Assembly: GCF_947504225.1 (NCBI RefSeq)
Contig: NZ_CANNGT010000005.1
Coordinates: 1 to 64,000 of the forward strand
Length of the DNA stretch: 64,000 nucleotides
Direction: 5' to 3'
Source of the DNA: Brumimicrobium ulvae
GTDB taxonomy: Bacteria; Bacteroidota; Bacteroidia; Flavobacteriales_D; Crocinitomicaceae
Both the position numbers and the translations under genes were made by a program. Under the pieces are notes generated by a model. That model was not told the DNA's origin. It did no database searches and saw only the letters and a program-made list of their open reading frames with translations. Below, one piece after another: positions 7,640-16,103 of the stretch (positions within the stretch are counted from its first letter, which is position 1; each line of letters opens with the position of its first letter).

Positions 7640-8281
7640 TTATTTTATTTGATAATTAGTGATTTCTGCACAACCTACTCTTGTTCCAGCATCTCCTGAA
7701 GGTTGAGAAGTAAAATCATCACCACCTTGATGAACAACTACTGCTCGACCAATGATATTCTTTTCCATATCATCACAGTCAATACACCATTCACTGGTCT
7801 CAAAACGAACTGTAGCTGTTCCGTCTTCATTCACTTCGAAGTTACCTATATCTCCTTTGTGATAGCCTTTGCTGTCTCCCCATTTACCATGTGGTTCGTT
7901 TGTAGGGTTCCAATGTCCACCTGATGATTTTCCATCTTTAGAAGAACAATCCGCTGTTTCATGAAGGTGAATAGCATGTGTTCCAGGTTTAAGTCCTTTG
8001 AATTTCGCAACCATTAGAACTTGTCCTATTTTTTCTGTAAATTCAATTTCCCCAGAAACATTGCTGTTGCTTGTAGGATTTAATAGTATAGCGCTAACTC
8101 TTGTTTTTATATTTTCTGGGTCTGCTAATTCAAGTGATATACTTTTATCAGCTTCTTGGATTTCAGTCTTTGGTTCAACTTTCTTGTTTTCGCTATCTTT
8201 TTCTTGAGTTGCATCTTTACAACCAAAAGCAAGTATTCCAATTGTAGTAATCGCCAGGATGTGCAGTTTTAGATTTTTCAT
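7640..8281 (-). CDS. sodC: Cu/Zn superoxide dismutase lipoprotein
   Basis: 213 residues; lipoprotein signal ending at Cys21 and a polar linker to about residue 48, then a SodC domain. Copper ligands His105, His107 (HAIHLHE) and His184 (VVVHQGGDD), bridging His123 (GGHWNP), zinc ligands His131, His141 and Asp144 (YHKGD), and the disulfide pair Cys112/Cys204 are all present, so it should be active. It removes periplasmic or surface superoxide. An extra WCIDC pair at 165-169 is unusual and could form a second disulfide. It lies beside, and convergent to, the copper import genes, which could supply its metal. Confidence 0.95.
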   Translation of the reverse strand: MKNLKLHILAITTIGILAFGCKDATQEKDSENKKVEPKTEIQEADKSISLELADPENIKTRVSAILLNPTSNSNVSGEIEFTEKIGQVLMVAKFKGLKPGTHAIHLHETADCSSKDGKSSGGHWNPTNEPHGKWGDSKGYHKGDIGNFEVNEDGTATVRFETSEWCIDCDDMEKNIIGRAVVVHQGGDDFTSQPSGDAGTRVGCAEITNYQIK

Positions 8282-8443
8282 GTTTTTTTTATTTTTAGTT
8301 TATTTATATAAAGTAGGGAATTATAAAGGTTAAATAAAAATAGGAGTTGTAAAGAATGTTAATACTGTTTTTTTGGAATCAGATTAAAAGCTGAAAAAGT
8401 CATTGTATTTGTAATGTGGATCGATTACATTACGATAAGTTTT

Positions 8444-9550
8444 TTAATTGATTAAGGCGTTTATTTTTTCCCACATTTCATCATGAAAAACTGTAGGAAC
8501 AAGTGAAGTGTCGGGGGCCTCTCCCATTCTAATTACAACAAGGTCTCTACTAGGAACAATATTTAAGTATTGGCCGTTTTTCCCAATCCCTGCATATAAA
8601 TCTTTTGGTGCATGTTGGGAAAGTGGTTGATTAAATGATCCTGGAAAGCCTGGAAATACGATTGATGACTTCCCATTCAACCAAAATAGATATCCATAGG
8701 ATGGATTTAACGATTGCGAAGTATTGGTCATTGCATTAAAGTAATTTTGATCTTGCATAACTTTAGTCGTTGACCATTTTCCATTATTTAATAACAACAA
8801 ACCGAATCGAGCTGCATCTCTTGCTGTACTGAGGTAAACAACTTTCCCGCTGACAGGTACCCATTGTCCATTCATACCTATTTTAGAGGATAACTTTTGA
8901 TGGGTAAAATCATTGTACGAAAGTCCTGAAGCATTACTAATCACAGATTCTAAAAGTGTGTAAGGAGCGTTGTAGTAGTACCATTGATCACCAGCATCGA
9001 CTTTGTATTGGAGACAACTTGGACTTGTGCAATCATGACTTGAAGCGTTATAATCTAAGCCTGTTGTCATGGTGAGTTGATGTTTAATGGTAATTAAGTT
9101 TTCTTTTTCTAAGGGAGCGCTGGTCCAGTTTTCTCCTAAGTAATCTGATGTTTTATCGTTGATATTTATCAGGCCTTCCTCTTGCGCTATTCCTGTTAAA
9201 AAGGCAGTGATGGTTTTTCCTGCTGATGCCCAATACCAATTTGAGTTTTTATCAAAAGGCGCATTGTTTTGGATGTTATTTCCCCAATACTTTTCAATTA
9301 CAATTTTTCCTTTGTGCAGTATGATGAATGCCCTTGTACCGTTTTGAGATAGGTGATTGAACAATTCAGTTGTATCTGTAGAACTCCAATTCAAATCGTT
9401 CATATCTTGTGTTTCCCAAGCGGTGGAATTCAAATCTGGAAAATAGTATGAAGACACATACCCTGGGGTGCTGTTGTCTTCGAGTGTAGGTTGATCCTTT
9501 TTACAAGACAACGATAAGCATGCAACAAGAATAAAAAGTATGTTTTTCAT
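8444..9550 (-). CDS. serine hydrolase lipoprotein, beta-lactamase class C-like
   Basis: 368 residues; lipoprotein signal with Cys16 (CLSLSC). The penicillin-binding fold shows the SxxK motif as Ser109-Ala-Gly-Lys112 (WASAGKTITAFLTG) and the YxN motif as Tyr192-Tyr-Asn194. It resembles the beta-lactamase-related serine hydrolases often annotated as 6-aminohexanoate-dimer-hydrolase-like or EstB-like. It is a surface or periplasmic hydrolase or peptidase; the substrate is unknown and antibiotic resistance should not be assumed. A Cys pair (DCTSPSC, 173-179) may form a small disulfide loop. It is a single gene. Confidence 0.88.
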   Translation of the reverse strand: MKNILFILVACLSLSCKKDQPTLEDNSTPGYVSSYYFPDLNSTAWETQDMNDLNWSSTDTTELFNHLSQNGTRAFIILHKGKIVIEKYWGNNIQNNAPFDKNSNWYWASAGKTITAFLTGIAQEEGLININDKTSDYLGENWTSAPLEKENLITIKHQLTMTTGLDYNASSHDCTSPSCLQYKVDAGDQWYYYNAPYTLLESVISNASGLSYNDFTHQKLSSKIGMNGQWVPVSGKVVYLSTARDAARFGLLLLNNGKWSTTKVMQDQNYFNAMTNTSQSLNPSYGYLFWLNGKSSIVFPGFPGSFNQPLSQHAPKDLYAGIGKNGQYLNIVPSRDLVVIRMGEAPDTSLVPTVFHDEMWEKINALIN

Positions 9551-9658
9551 CGCGGTGTTTTATTTGTTATGATCAGCTGTTTTAAAGCTTTTCTATCAAA
9601 AATAAACTTTTTGTTCTGATTTACAATAGATTAGTTTGCTGTGGCTTACTTTTTTAAT

Positions 9659-10735
9659 CTACTTCAATTCATCCTTACCTTTGAATTCAGCTTTACCGGG
9701 TAGTTTTTTTGGTTTAGGTTTACCTAGCATCAAAGAAAGATGAGATTTTAAAATACGTCCCATGTGTTTGTATTTTGAGAACCGCTTGGTATTGTGGTAT
9801 GCATTTAAATCTGCAGCCAGTGAGTTGATTTTTTCAGGCGTTGATAATTCTTGATAAAGCATTGAATCAAGCAACCTGTTGAGTCGGGCTAATGCTAATT
9901 TATAACGTCGTTTCATCAAGGTGCGCTCTTCATAACGGTATTGTTCTACCGTTTCTGGGGTTAAGAGCTGAATGCAGAAGTCAATGATTTTATTGTTTTC
10001 CTTGTAATATTGAGGGAGATAGTGATTTTTTCGTCCTTCATATGCCGTTTGGTCAAAATCTATTGGTCGAACACGGTATTGTTCTTTGTCGAAATCTGGA
10101 GTAATTGCAACAACGTAATTGTAGGAACGCATATCTCCAAGAAGCATGACAAAACACCTTTCGTTGAACTTCACAAACTCTTTGGCCATTCCTGTGGGGT
10201 AAAAGTTAGGAGAATCCATATATTGCTCCATGAATTTGTCTCCTGGAATTCCAGCAATGTGCGCCTCTACCAGTGTATTACCGTCGACCATATAGTCAAT
10301 ACGGTTAGGAGAAAGGATGTGTTCTAACTCTAAGCCATAAATTCTAGAAGCATCTGCTTTTTTGATGTAAAAATAATCGTGATGATCGTTTAATTTGTTT
10401 ACAATTTTTATTCTAAAAGGATTAGAGTTACCAAATAGGCAGTAGTCAATTTGCCCAACCGTTAAATGGCTTATGATTTCAGTATCTCCTCCTGTTTTTA
10501 ATTCTGCATAGATTTGTCTTAGACCGAGCAGAATTTCATCTTTTAGTGACATGTCATAAATCACACTTTCCCAAAATGTATTTTCACCATTGGCATCGTA
10601 AACAGGAGTGCTGTCATTCCAACGCAACATATCCTCGTAAGTTACAGCAATGGAGTCTTCACGTCCATACTTACGAAGGTATTTTCTTAAGCTTTGATTA
10701 ATAGGGTATGGTGGCTTCTTTTTTGAAATATCCAT
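9659..10735 (-). CDS. divergent protein-kinase-like (APH/HipA-like fold) protein, unknown role
   Basis: 358 residues, cytosolic, with no signal peptide. I recognise no named family, but the order of motifs fits a kinase-like fold: FYIKKADASRIYGLELE has a beta-3-type lysine (Lys125/126) and a helix-C glutamate (Glu136/138); LVEAHIAGIPGDKF (155-168) looks like the hinge; LLGDMRSYNYVV gives the catalytic-loop pair Asp201 and Asn206; and RPIDFDQ gives a metal-binding Asp226/Asp228. The C terminus is Lys-rich (KPKPKKLPGK). It follows the sigma/anti-sigma/PorP operon in the same direction but behind a terminator (10803-10838). It could be a small-molecule or protein kinase; this is inference from motifs alone. 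Confidence 0.7.
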   Translation of the reverse strand: MDISKKKPPYPINQSLRKYLRKYGREDSIAVTYEDMLRWNDSTPVYDANGENTFWESVIYDMSLKDEILLGLRQIYAELKTGGDTEIISHLTVGQIDYCLFGNSNPFRIKIVNKLNDHHDYFYIKKADASRIYGLELEHILSPNRIDYMVDGNTLVEAHIAGIPGDKFMEQYMDSPNFYPTGMAKEFVKFNERCFVMLLGDMRSYNYVVAITPDFDKEQYRVRPIDFDQTAYEGRKNHYLPQYYKENNKIIDFCIQLLTPETVEQYRYEERTLMKRRYKLALARLNRLLDSMLYQELSTPEKINSLAADLNAYHNTKRFSKYKHMGRILKSHLSLMLGKPKPKKLPGKAEFKGKDELK

Positions 10736-10802
10736 GCAGGAAATAGAGTTTTAGTTTGATAACGATGTTCAAGTTCAAATATACATAGAATTTAAGAGCT
10801 AT

Positions 10803-10838
10803 GAAAAAAGTAAAGGAGTCCTATTGAGACTCCCTTAC
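10803..10838 (-). terminator. intrinsic terminator after porP
   Basis: Stem of about 10 bp (taaaggagtc / gactccctta, one mismatch) with a 7-base loop, followed on the minus strand by acttttttc. It closes the sigma, anti-sigma, PorP operon. Confidence 0.75.
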
Positions 10839-10883
10839 ATTCAAACAAATAAAGTAGTTGTTAAACCCTAAAAACTACTCTTC

Positions 10884-11843
10884 CTAAAAAGATGGACACG
10901 AAACCGTTCTAAAACTTGGTTGTTTTGTCTTACAATTCAAGTCGAATCCTAAAGAAACTTCGTGAGAACCTCCTGAAACACCATTGTTTAGTTTGGATAC
11001 TGTAACGTCGTAACTATATCCAACTTTAATTGTTCCGGTGTTTACTCCTAATGATAATATAAATGCATCTCTTGAACGGAACCAAGCTCCTGCCGTAAAT
11101 GCACCGTATTTAATGTATGTTCCTAACATCAATTCCATAAATCCTTGTTGGTATTGATAAATAACGTTGGGCATAATTGATGTCTCATTGGTATATTGTG
11201 ATTTTCCTCCTAATGGAATACTCGCTCCCATGTGTCCAGTCAAACGAATGGGCATAGGGCTATTTCCTACAATCATCGATTCGTTCGGCATGTTTAAATG
11301 ATGAGCAGAAACCCCAAAGAAAAACTGATCGGTAAATCCAACCATTCCCGCTGAAGCATCAAAAAATCCTTTTGATCCTCCTCGTGGAACATCTCCAGTC
11401 GCATAAATAAATCCTCTTCGTGGGTCAATCATATCGCCGAATGTCAACTTGTCCCAATCCAAGAACTTTTGATTCCATGTTGCTTTACCAGCAAACATCA
11501 TTGTGAATTTACGGTTGACTTTTAAATGATAGTTGTAAATTAAGCTTAAAGTTGTTGTGTTGATGGTACCTTTTCCCTGTTGGTCATGAGTTGCAATAAC
11601 TCCAACTCCCCCAGCAATGCTTTTGAAATATTGATCGTAAGAAGCGGAGTAGGTTACGAAAGTTCCTGATAATGCAGGCCATTGATTTCTGTAGTTAACA
11701 GCAAATCGTGGACAACCATGACTTCCTGCAAAGGCCGGATTCAAATATATCGGATTCGCATAGAACTGCGAAAACTGAGGGTCTTGAGCATGGACCTCTC
11801 CGATAATTATAATTGAGAATATAAACAACAATATTTTTTTCAT
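10884..11843 (-). CDS. PorP/SprF family type IX secretion-associated outer-membrane protein
   Basis: 319 residues with signal peptide (1-19, ending VHAQ) and the family-defining mature start QDPQFSQFYANPIYLNPAFAG. The rest is an outer-membrane beta barrel, including FFDASAGMVGFTDQFFFGVS. PorP/SprF proteins bind the inner face of the outer membrane and are linked to T9SS and gliding; most genomes carry many paralogs. It is the last gene of an operon with an ECF sigma factor and an anti-sigma/barrel fusion, 15 bp after the latter. I do not assign it as SprF itself, since the gldKLMN or sprE/sprF context is absent. Confidence 0.92.
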   Translation of the reverse strand: MKKILLFIFSIIIIGEVHAQDPQFSQFYANPIYLNPAFAGSHGCPRFAVNYRNQWPALSGTFVTYSASYDQYFKSIAGGVGVIATHDQQGKGTINTTTLSLIYNYHLKVNRKFTMMFAGKATWNQKFLDWDKLTFGDMIDPRRGFIYATGDVPRGGSKGFFDASAGMVGFTDQFFFGVSAHHLNMPNESMIVGNSPMPIRLTGHMGASIPLGGKSQYTNETSIMPNVIYQYQQGFMELMLGTYIKYGAFTAGAWFRSRDAFILSLGVNTGTIKVGYSYDVTVSKLNNGVSGGSHEVSLGFDLNCKTKQPSFRTVSCPSF

Positions 11844-11858
11844 AATTCTTCTCCTTTC

Positions 11859-13592
11859 TTAAATGTTTAAAAATTTAGCAGCGTATCTACTAGGCTTAAG
11901 CAATATCTTCATCGAGACCTGGTGCGATAAATACTTATTGTTTAACAGTTGACTTTTGGTGTAGTCAATATTGTAGTGGAATGAAAAGCGATTGAAAACA
12001 GTTCCTAGAGACGCACCAAATTCTGTGTTAGTGTTTAATCCTGCACCAGCTTGAATCCATTTGTATTGGAAGTTCCCACCAATCCATAACTCTGTTAAGT
12101 CACCATAATTTTGAAATAGACCATAACCACTCACCTTAATATCGCGTGTCATCGACTGATATTCTGTTCCGATAACAGCAGTATAGTGTATGTTTTCTCT
12201 GTGGTCTTTGCTTAAGTCTCCTGTGTAAAAGTTGTTGTTATGACGACCTAAATTGTCTGCATTGAACCCTGCATAAAACCATTTGGTGTTCAACATGAAC
12301 CCTAAACCAATATCTTTGTACCACAATTGACTCCCACTCACTTGCGCTTCGTTTTCGAAAAGAGGAATAAGATTATGTCTGTTGACTTCAATTTTTTGAC
12401 CAATGAAATCGGAGTTTGGATCGACGTTAACAACCCCCATTTTAAATCTTAAAGCAGGCTCAATTGAAACACTTTTATTAATTGACAGTTTTGGAGAATA
12501 AGTAAGTCCGACTGAATAGTTATTTAGGGCATTTGAATTGTATCCATTATAGTTTACATCCACTCCTAAACCACCACGTAAGGCGTAGACATATCCATCC
12601 CAAGATAAAGAATTGAGGAGTTGAGTGTTGCTTTTATCCAACCATTGTATTCTAGACGTAGCTTGTATTCTATTTCCAGGTGCAGACCCAACCATAGCTG
12701 AATTTGCATTGAAACCAGTCATCATTGGTGCATGATAATGAGGTGCTTTTGTATTTCTTAAAGCGACAGGTTGGTCTGCCATGCGTTTAATTTTTCTATA
12801 GGTGTTGTGCAGTGTTTTCTTTAATGAAACTTTCGCTACTTCCGCCCCTGAGATCACTTTTGCTGATGATGTAATGTCCTCCTTTTCAGTGTTAGGCGAC
12901 TGGTTTAAGTATTCTGAAATTAAATTTAAATCATTTGCTTTGGCATTGAAACTGTTTTGTATTTCCTGAAGTTCACTATAATCTATTTTAATTGTTTGCT
13001 TGTCAGTAGAACTAGCGATTTGATTTGTTTCCATTTCATCCTCTAGTAAAGCCAAATTTTCAGTTTCATTTTCCGCCAAATTATTATGTTGAGGAGATAA
13101 AATTGGAATGTTTAAATCTTGATTCGTTTTTCTGTTTTGATTGCTGCTGCTAACAGTTTTTAAATTTGAACTTTTAGTTGAGCGCACTTCGGATGTTGAT
13201 GTTTTAGCATTGTTGAGGACCAAAAAAGAATCGTCAAACAAGTCCTCATCACCCGAATGTATTATATCTGTATCAATGTCAGACATTGTATACAATGGAA
13301 CAGTAGTAAGTTTGTCGTGACCAATCCATCCGAAAAATAATACAATCAATCCAATTGCGACTATAATGACTGGATGCAGGTAAAATGGCATAGGCTTAAC
13401 CAGAGCGGCAGTCGAAAAGGCAGGAGTTGGTTTTGGAGTAACCTTTGCTTGTTGCCATGATTTTAGTTCGGACATGAGCTCAGGATGAAGACTGATAAAG
13501 TCCATCAATTGAGATTCTTGAACAGGAGAAAGATTTCCCTCTGTATATTCAAAAAGCCACTGGTCTATATTTTCAAAACTTGGTCTACTCAT
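11859..13592 (-). CDS. anti-sigma domain fused to PorP/SprF-like outer-membrane barrel (trans-envelope anti-sigma factor)
   Basis: 577 residues. Residues 1-50 (DQWLFEYTEGNLSPVQESQL, then HPELMSELKSW) look like the cytosolic anti-sigma helix bundle of Bacteroidota ECF systems. One transmembrane helix follows at about 72-91. About 95-320 is a Ser/Thr/Asn/Gln-rich, low-complexity, probably disordered stretch. About 320-577 is a beta-rich barrel resembling PorP/SprF: LWYKDIGLGFMLNTKWFYAG parallels FFDASAGMVGFTDQFFFGVS of the next gene. The layout would span inner membrane, periplasm and outer membrane, as in the dual-membrane-spanning anti-sigma factors described in Bacteroides thetaiotaomicron. 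Its ATG overlaps the sigma factor stop by 4 bp (ATGA), so the two are translationally coupled. Confidence 0.8.
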   Translation of the reverse strand: MSRPSFENIDQWLFEYTEGNLSPVQESQLMDFISLHPELMSELKSWQQAKVTPKPTPAFSTAALVKPMPFYLHPVIIVAIGLIVLFFGWIGHDKLTTVPLYTMSDIDTDIIHSGDEDLFDDSFLVLNNAKTSTSEVRSTKSSNLKTVSSSNQNRKTNQDLNIPILSPQHNNLAENETENLALLEDEMETNQIASSTDKQTIKIDYSELQEIQNSFNAKANDLNLISEYLNQSPNTEKEDITSSAKVISGAEVAKVSLKKTLHNTYRKIKRMADQPVALRNTKAPHYHAPMMTGFNANSAMVGSAPGNRIQATSRIQWLDKSNTQLLNSLSWDGYVYALRGGLGVDVNYNGYNSNALNNYSVGLTYSPKLSINKSVSIEPALRFKMGVVNVDPNSDFIGQKIEVNRHNLIPLFENEAQVSGSQLWYKDIGLGFMLNTKWFYAGFNADNLGRHNNNFYTGDLSKDHRENIHYTAVIGTEYQSMTRDIKVSGYGLFQNYGDLTELWIGGNFQYKWIQAGAGLNTNTEFGASLGTVFNRFSFHYNIDYTKSQLLNNKYLSHQVSMKILLKPSRYAAKFLNI

Positions 13593-14071
13593 TGAACTAA
13601 CATTAAATCGCTTAACTGTTTTTTAATTTTCTTTCGCGCTCTATAGAGGTATACCTTTACTTGACTATCAGAAATCTCTAAGATTTCTCCGATCTCGTCG
13701 TAGGTGTAACCTTCTAAATCTCTTAAAAGAACAATGCTTTTTTGAAGTGGTGGAAGTAATGAAAGCGCCAAGTCAATAATTTCCTGTGTCTCAAATCGGT
13801 TATCTACTTTCGACAATTCAGGAATCATATCTGTATTATATACAGTACGACTTTTACGTTTAGAGAAATTGATTAAAGCATTGTGACCTGTTCTAAACAT
13901 CCACGCTTTGGATTTATCAAAATCTACTTTCTTTTTATTTTTCCACAACCTTTCAAAAACATCTTGTACAATATCTTGCGTATCTTCACTATTGCGAAGG
14001 TAACCGAAAACATACCCATACAAGTTGGAGGCATGTTTTTCTACAGCGATATTGTATTCTCGTCGATTCAA
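13589..14071 (-). CDS. ECF RNA polymerase sigma factor
   Basis: 160 residues. Region 2 (about 10-75) contains YGYVFGYLRNSEDTQDIVQD and RLWKNKKKVDFDKSKAWMFR; region 4 (about 100-155) contains a helix-turn-helix in YTYDEIGEILEISDSQVKVY. There is no region 1 or 3 and no C-terminal extension, so it is a basic extracytoplasmic-function sigma factor. It is the first gene of an operon with its likely anti-sigma factor, overlapping it by 4 bp. A palindrome at 14105-14121 upstream may be part of its control. The target genes are unknown, but PorP in the same operon is an obvious candidate. Confidence 0.93.
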   Translation of the reverse strand: MNRREYNIAVEKHASNLYGYVFGYLRNSEDTQDIVQDVFERLWKNKKKVDFDKSKAWMFRTGHNALINFSKRKSRTVYNTDMIPELSKVDNRFETQEIIDLALSLLPPLQKSIVLLRDLEGYTYDEIGEILEISDSQVKVYLYRARKKIKKQLSDLMLVQ

Positions 14072-14104
14072 AAAGTGCGCATTTAACAGTAAAACAATTT
14101 AAAG

Positions 14105-14121
14105 GGTGTAAAAGTTACACC
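14105..14121. promoter_or_regulatory. palindrome upstream of the ECF sigma gene
   Basis: Inverted repeat ggtgtaa-aag-ttacacc, 34-50 bp before the sigma factor start. Read toward the sigma gene it contains TGTAAC, which resembles the -35 element reported for several Bacteroidota ECF sigma factors. I could not find a convincing -10 partner. Confidence 0.35.
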
Positions 14122-14232
14122 TCTGTTCAATTATTGTCTAAATTACGTTTTTTTTAATTAAAAGGTTGGAAAAACAGACTGTTTATTAAAACTCTAGTAT
14201 ATTGTAAGTAAAATAACACAGCTGAAAAGTGT

Positions 14233-14259
14233 TTGACTTAACATTTTTTAGTAGATTTA
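14233..14259 (+). promoter_or_regulatory. candidate promoter of the acyl-CoA ligase gene
   Basis: TTG at 14233-14235, a 16-base spacer, then TAGATTTA at 14252-14259, which matches TAnnTTTG at seven of eight positions. It is 19 bases before the ATG. Confidence 0.4.
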
Positions 14260-14278
14260 GAGTGCAAAATCATTAACT

Positions 14279-16045
14279 ATGAAAAAACAAGAAAGGCTAT
14301 TCGATATAGCATATTACCAACTTGAGAACTTTCCTCAAGAGACGATGTTTTCAACTAAAATAGATGGGAAGTGGGTATCTACTAGTACAGAGGAGTTTAT
14401 AGAAAAAGCGAACCTTGTTTCTAGAGGTTTAATCGCTTTAGGGGTAGAGCCAGGAGAAAAGGTTGCTTTAGTTTCTGGGAATAGAGTAGAGTGGAATATA
14501 ATGGATATTGGAATTCAACAAATTGGTGCCATCGGGGTTCCAGTTTATCCGAATATTTCTACAAAGGATTATAAGTATATTTTTGGTGATGCAGGAATTA
14601 AGGTCTGTATTACAGGGGATGAAGAACTATACAATAAAATCTCAAGTATTAAGGAAGACCTTCCTTTGCTGACAAAGATTTACTGTTTCGATAAAGTGGG
14701 AGGAGTAAAGCATTGGTCAGAAATCATTAATGAAGCAAGTAAGGTTGATATTTCTGAAGTAAAGAAACGTTCAGATGCAATTAAACATGAGGATTTAGCA
14801 ACAATGATTTATACATCAGGTACGACTGGTAATCCGAAAGGAGTAATGTTGTCACACAAAAACATTTTGTCCAACGTATACGGTAGTTTGCCACGTATCC
14901 CAGGAGATGCGAACAGTCGTTGTTTAACCTTCCTTCCTGTCTGTCACGTTTATGAACGCATGCTTCATTACCTATACATGCAAGTTGGATTCTCAATTCA
15001 CTTTGCAGAGAGTTTAGACACCATTGGTGAAAATATTAAAGAGGTTAAACCGCATGTTTTTACTGCTGTGCCTCGTTTGATAGAAAAGGTATATGAGAAA
15101 ATTATTTCTAAAGGAGATGAGTTATCAGGAATTAAAAGAGCACTTTTCTTTTGGGCTGTTTCTGTTGGAGAAGAATACGAACAAACTGGGAAATCGGGGT
15201 GGTATAACTTTAAGTTGAAAATTGCCCGAAAATTAATTTTTTCTAAATGGCAAGAAGCGCTTGGAGGGGAAGTACTGGCAATTGCCTCTGGTGCTGCTGC
15301 TTTACAACCTCGTTTGGCTAGAATATTTCTTGCTGCTGAAATCCCCATTCTTGAAGGATATGGATTAACAGAAACCTCACCAGTAATTTCAGTGAATTGT
15401 AAGAAGAATGGAATTAAATTCGGAACGGTTGGTACTTTATTAGACAACGTTGAAGTAAAGTTTGCTGACGATGGAGAAATTATTGTACGTGGTCCTAATG
15501 TAATGATGGGGTATTACAATCAACCAGAGAAAACAAAAGAGGTACTTACTGAAGATGGATGGTTCCATACAGGAGATATTGGTGAAATGGTCGACGGAAA
15601 GTTCTTGAAAATTACAGACCGTAAAAAAGAAATATTTAAAACATCTGGTGGGAAGTACATTATACCACAAATGATGGAGAATAAGTTCAAAGAGTCCAGG
15701 TTTATTGAGCAAATTATGGTGATTGGAGAAGGAAAGAAACACCCCGCTGCTTTTGTTATCCCTTCTTATGACTTCTTACGTGAATGGGCCAATAGAAAAG
15801 GAATTAAAGTTGGTGATGGAAATAAAGCCTTGATCGAACACCCTGAAGTTATAGCGCGTATTGGAGAAGAAATAGACCAGTACAATGAATTGTTTGGACA
15901 GTTTGAAAGAATCAAAAAGTTTGAATTGTTAGCAGAAGAGTTTTCTGTAGAAAAAGGAGAGATTACGCCAACACTAAAGTTTAAACGTAAAAAGATTTTA
16001 GAACTACACAATGATTTGGTTGTAAAGATCTATGGTGAAAGTTAA
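14279..16045 (+). CDS. long-chain fatty acid-CoA ligase
   Basis: 588 residues, AMP-forming adenylate synthetase family (FAA1/FadD15-like). The AMP-binding P-loop IYTSGTTGNPKGVM is at 177-190, followed by EGYGLTETSP in the middle and GWFHTGDIG plus the TDRKKEIFKTSGGKYI hinge near the C terminus, so all core motifs are intact. It activates long-chain fatty acids to acyl-CoA at the inner membrane for beta-oxidation or lipid synthesis. The acyl-CoA dehydrogenases at 46442 and 59464 would act on the products. It stands alone, with its own promoter candidate and terminator. Confidence 0.95.
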   Translation: MKKQERLFDIAYYQLENFPQETMFSTKIDGKWVSTSTEEFIEKANLVSRGLIALGVEPGEKVALVSGNRVEWNIMDIGIQQIGAIGVPVYPNISTKDYKYIFGDAGIKVCITGDEELYNKISSIKEDLPLLTKIYCFDKVGGVKHWSEIINEASKVDISEVKKRSDAIKHEDLATMIYTSGTTGNPKGVMLSHKNILSNVYGSLPRIPGDANSRCLTFLPVCHVYERMLHYLYMQVGFSIHFAESLDTIGENIKEVKPHVFTAVPRLIEKVYEKIISKGDELSGIKRALFFWAVSVGEEYEQTGKSGWYNFKLKIARKLIFSKWQEALGGEVLAIASGAAALQPRLARIFLAAEIPILEGYGLTETSPVISVNCKKNGIKFGTVGTLLDNVEVKFADDGEIIVRGPNVMMGYYNQPEKTKEVLTEDGWFHTGDIGEMVDGKFLKITDRKKEIFKTSGGKYIIPQMMENKFKESRFIEQIMVIGEGKKHPAAFVIPSYDFLREWANRKGIKVGDGNKALIEHPEVIARIGEEIDQYNELFGQFERIKKFELLAEEFSVEKGEITPTLKFKRKKILELHNDLVVKIYGES

Positions 16046-16061
16046 TTCAATCCTCATTAAT

Positions 16062-16096
16062 AAAAAAAGGGCAAATCATTCATTTGCCCTTTTTTT
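16062..16096. terminator. bidirectional intrinsic terminator
   Basis: Stem aaaaaaagggcaaat / atttgcccttttttt, 15 bp, 5-base loop. It lies between the convergent acyl-CoA ligase gene and the TonB-like gene and suits both. Confidence 0.9.
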
Positions 16097-16103
16097 ATGC
16101 CTT

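Noticed and set aside
8444-9550. Antibiotic-resistance beta-lactamase
   Set aside because: It has SxxK and YxN, but is a lipoprotein of the broad serine hydrolase family, with no resistance-specific motif or context.
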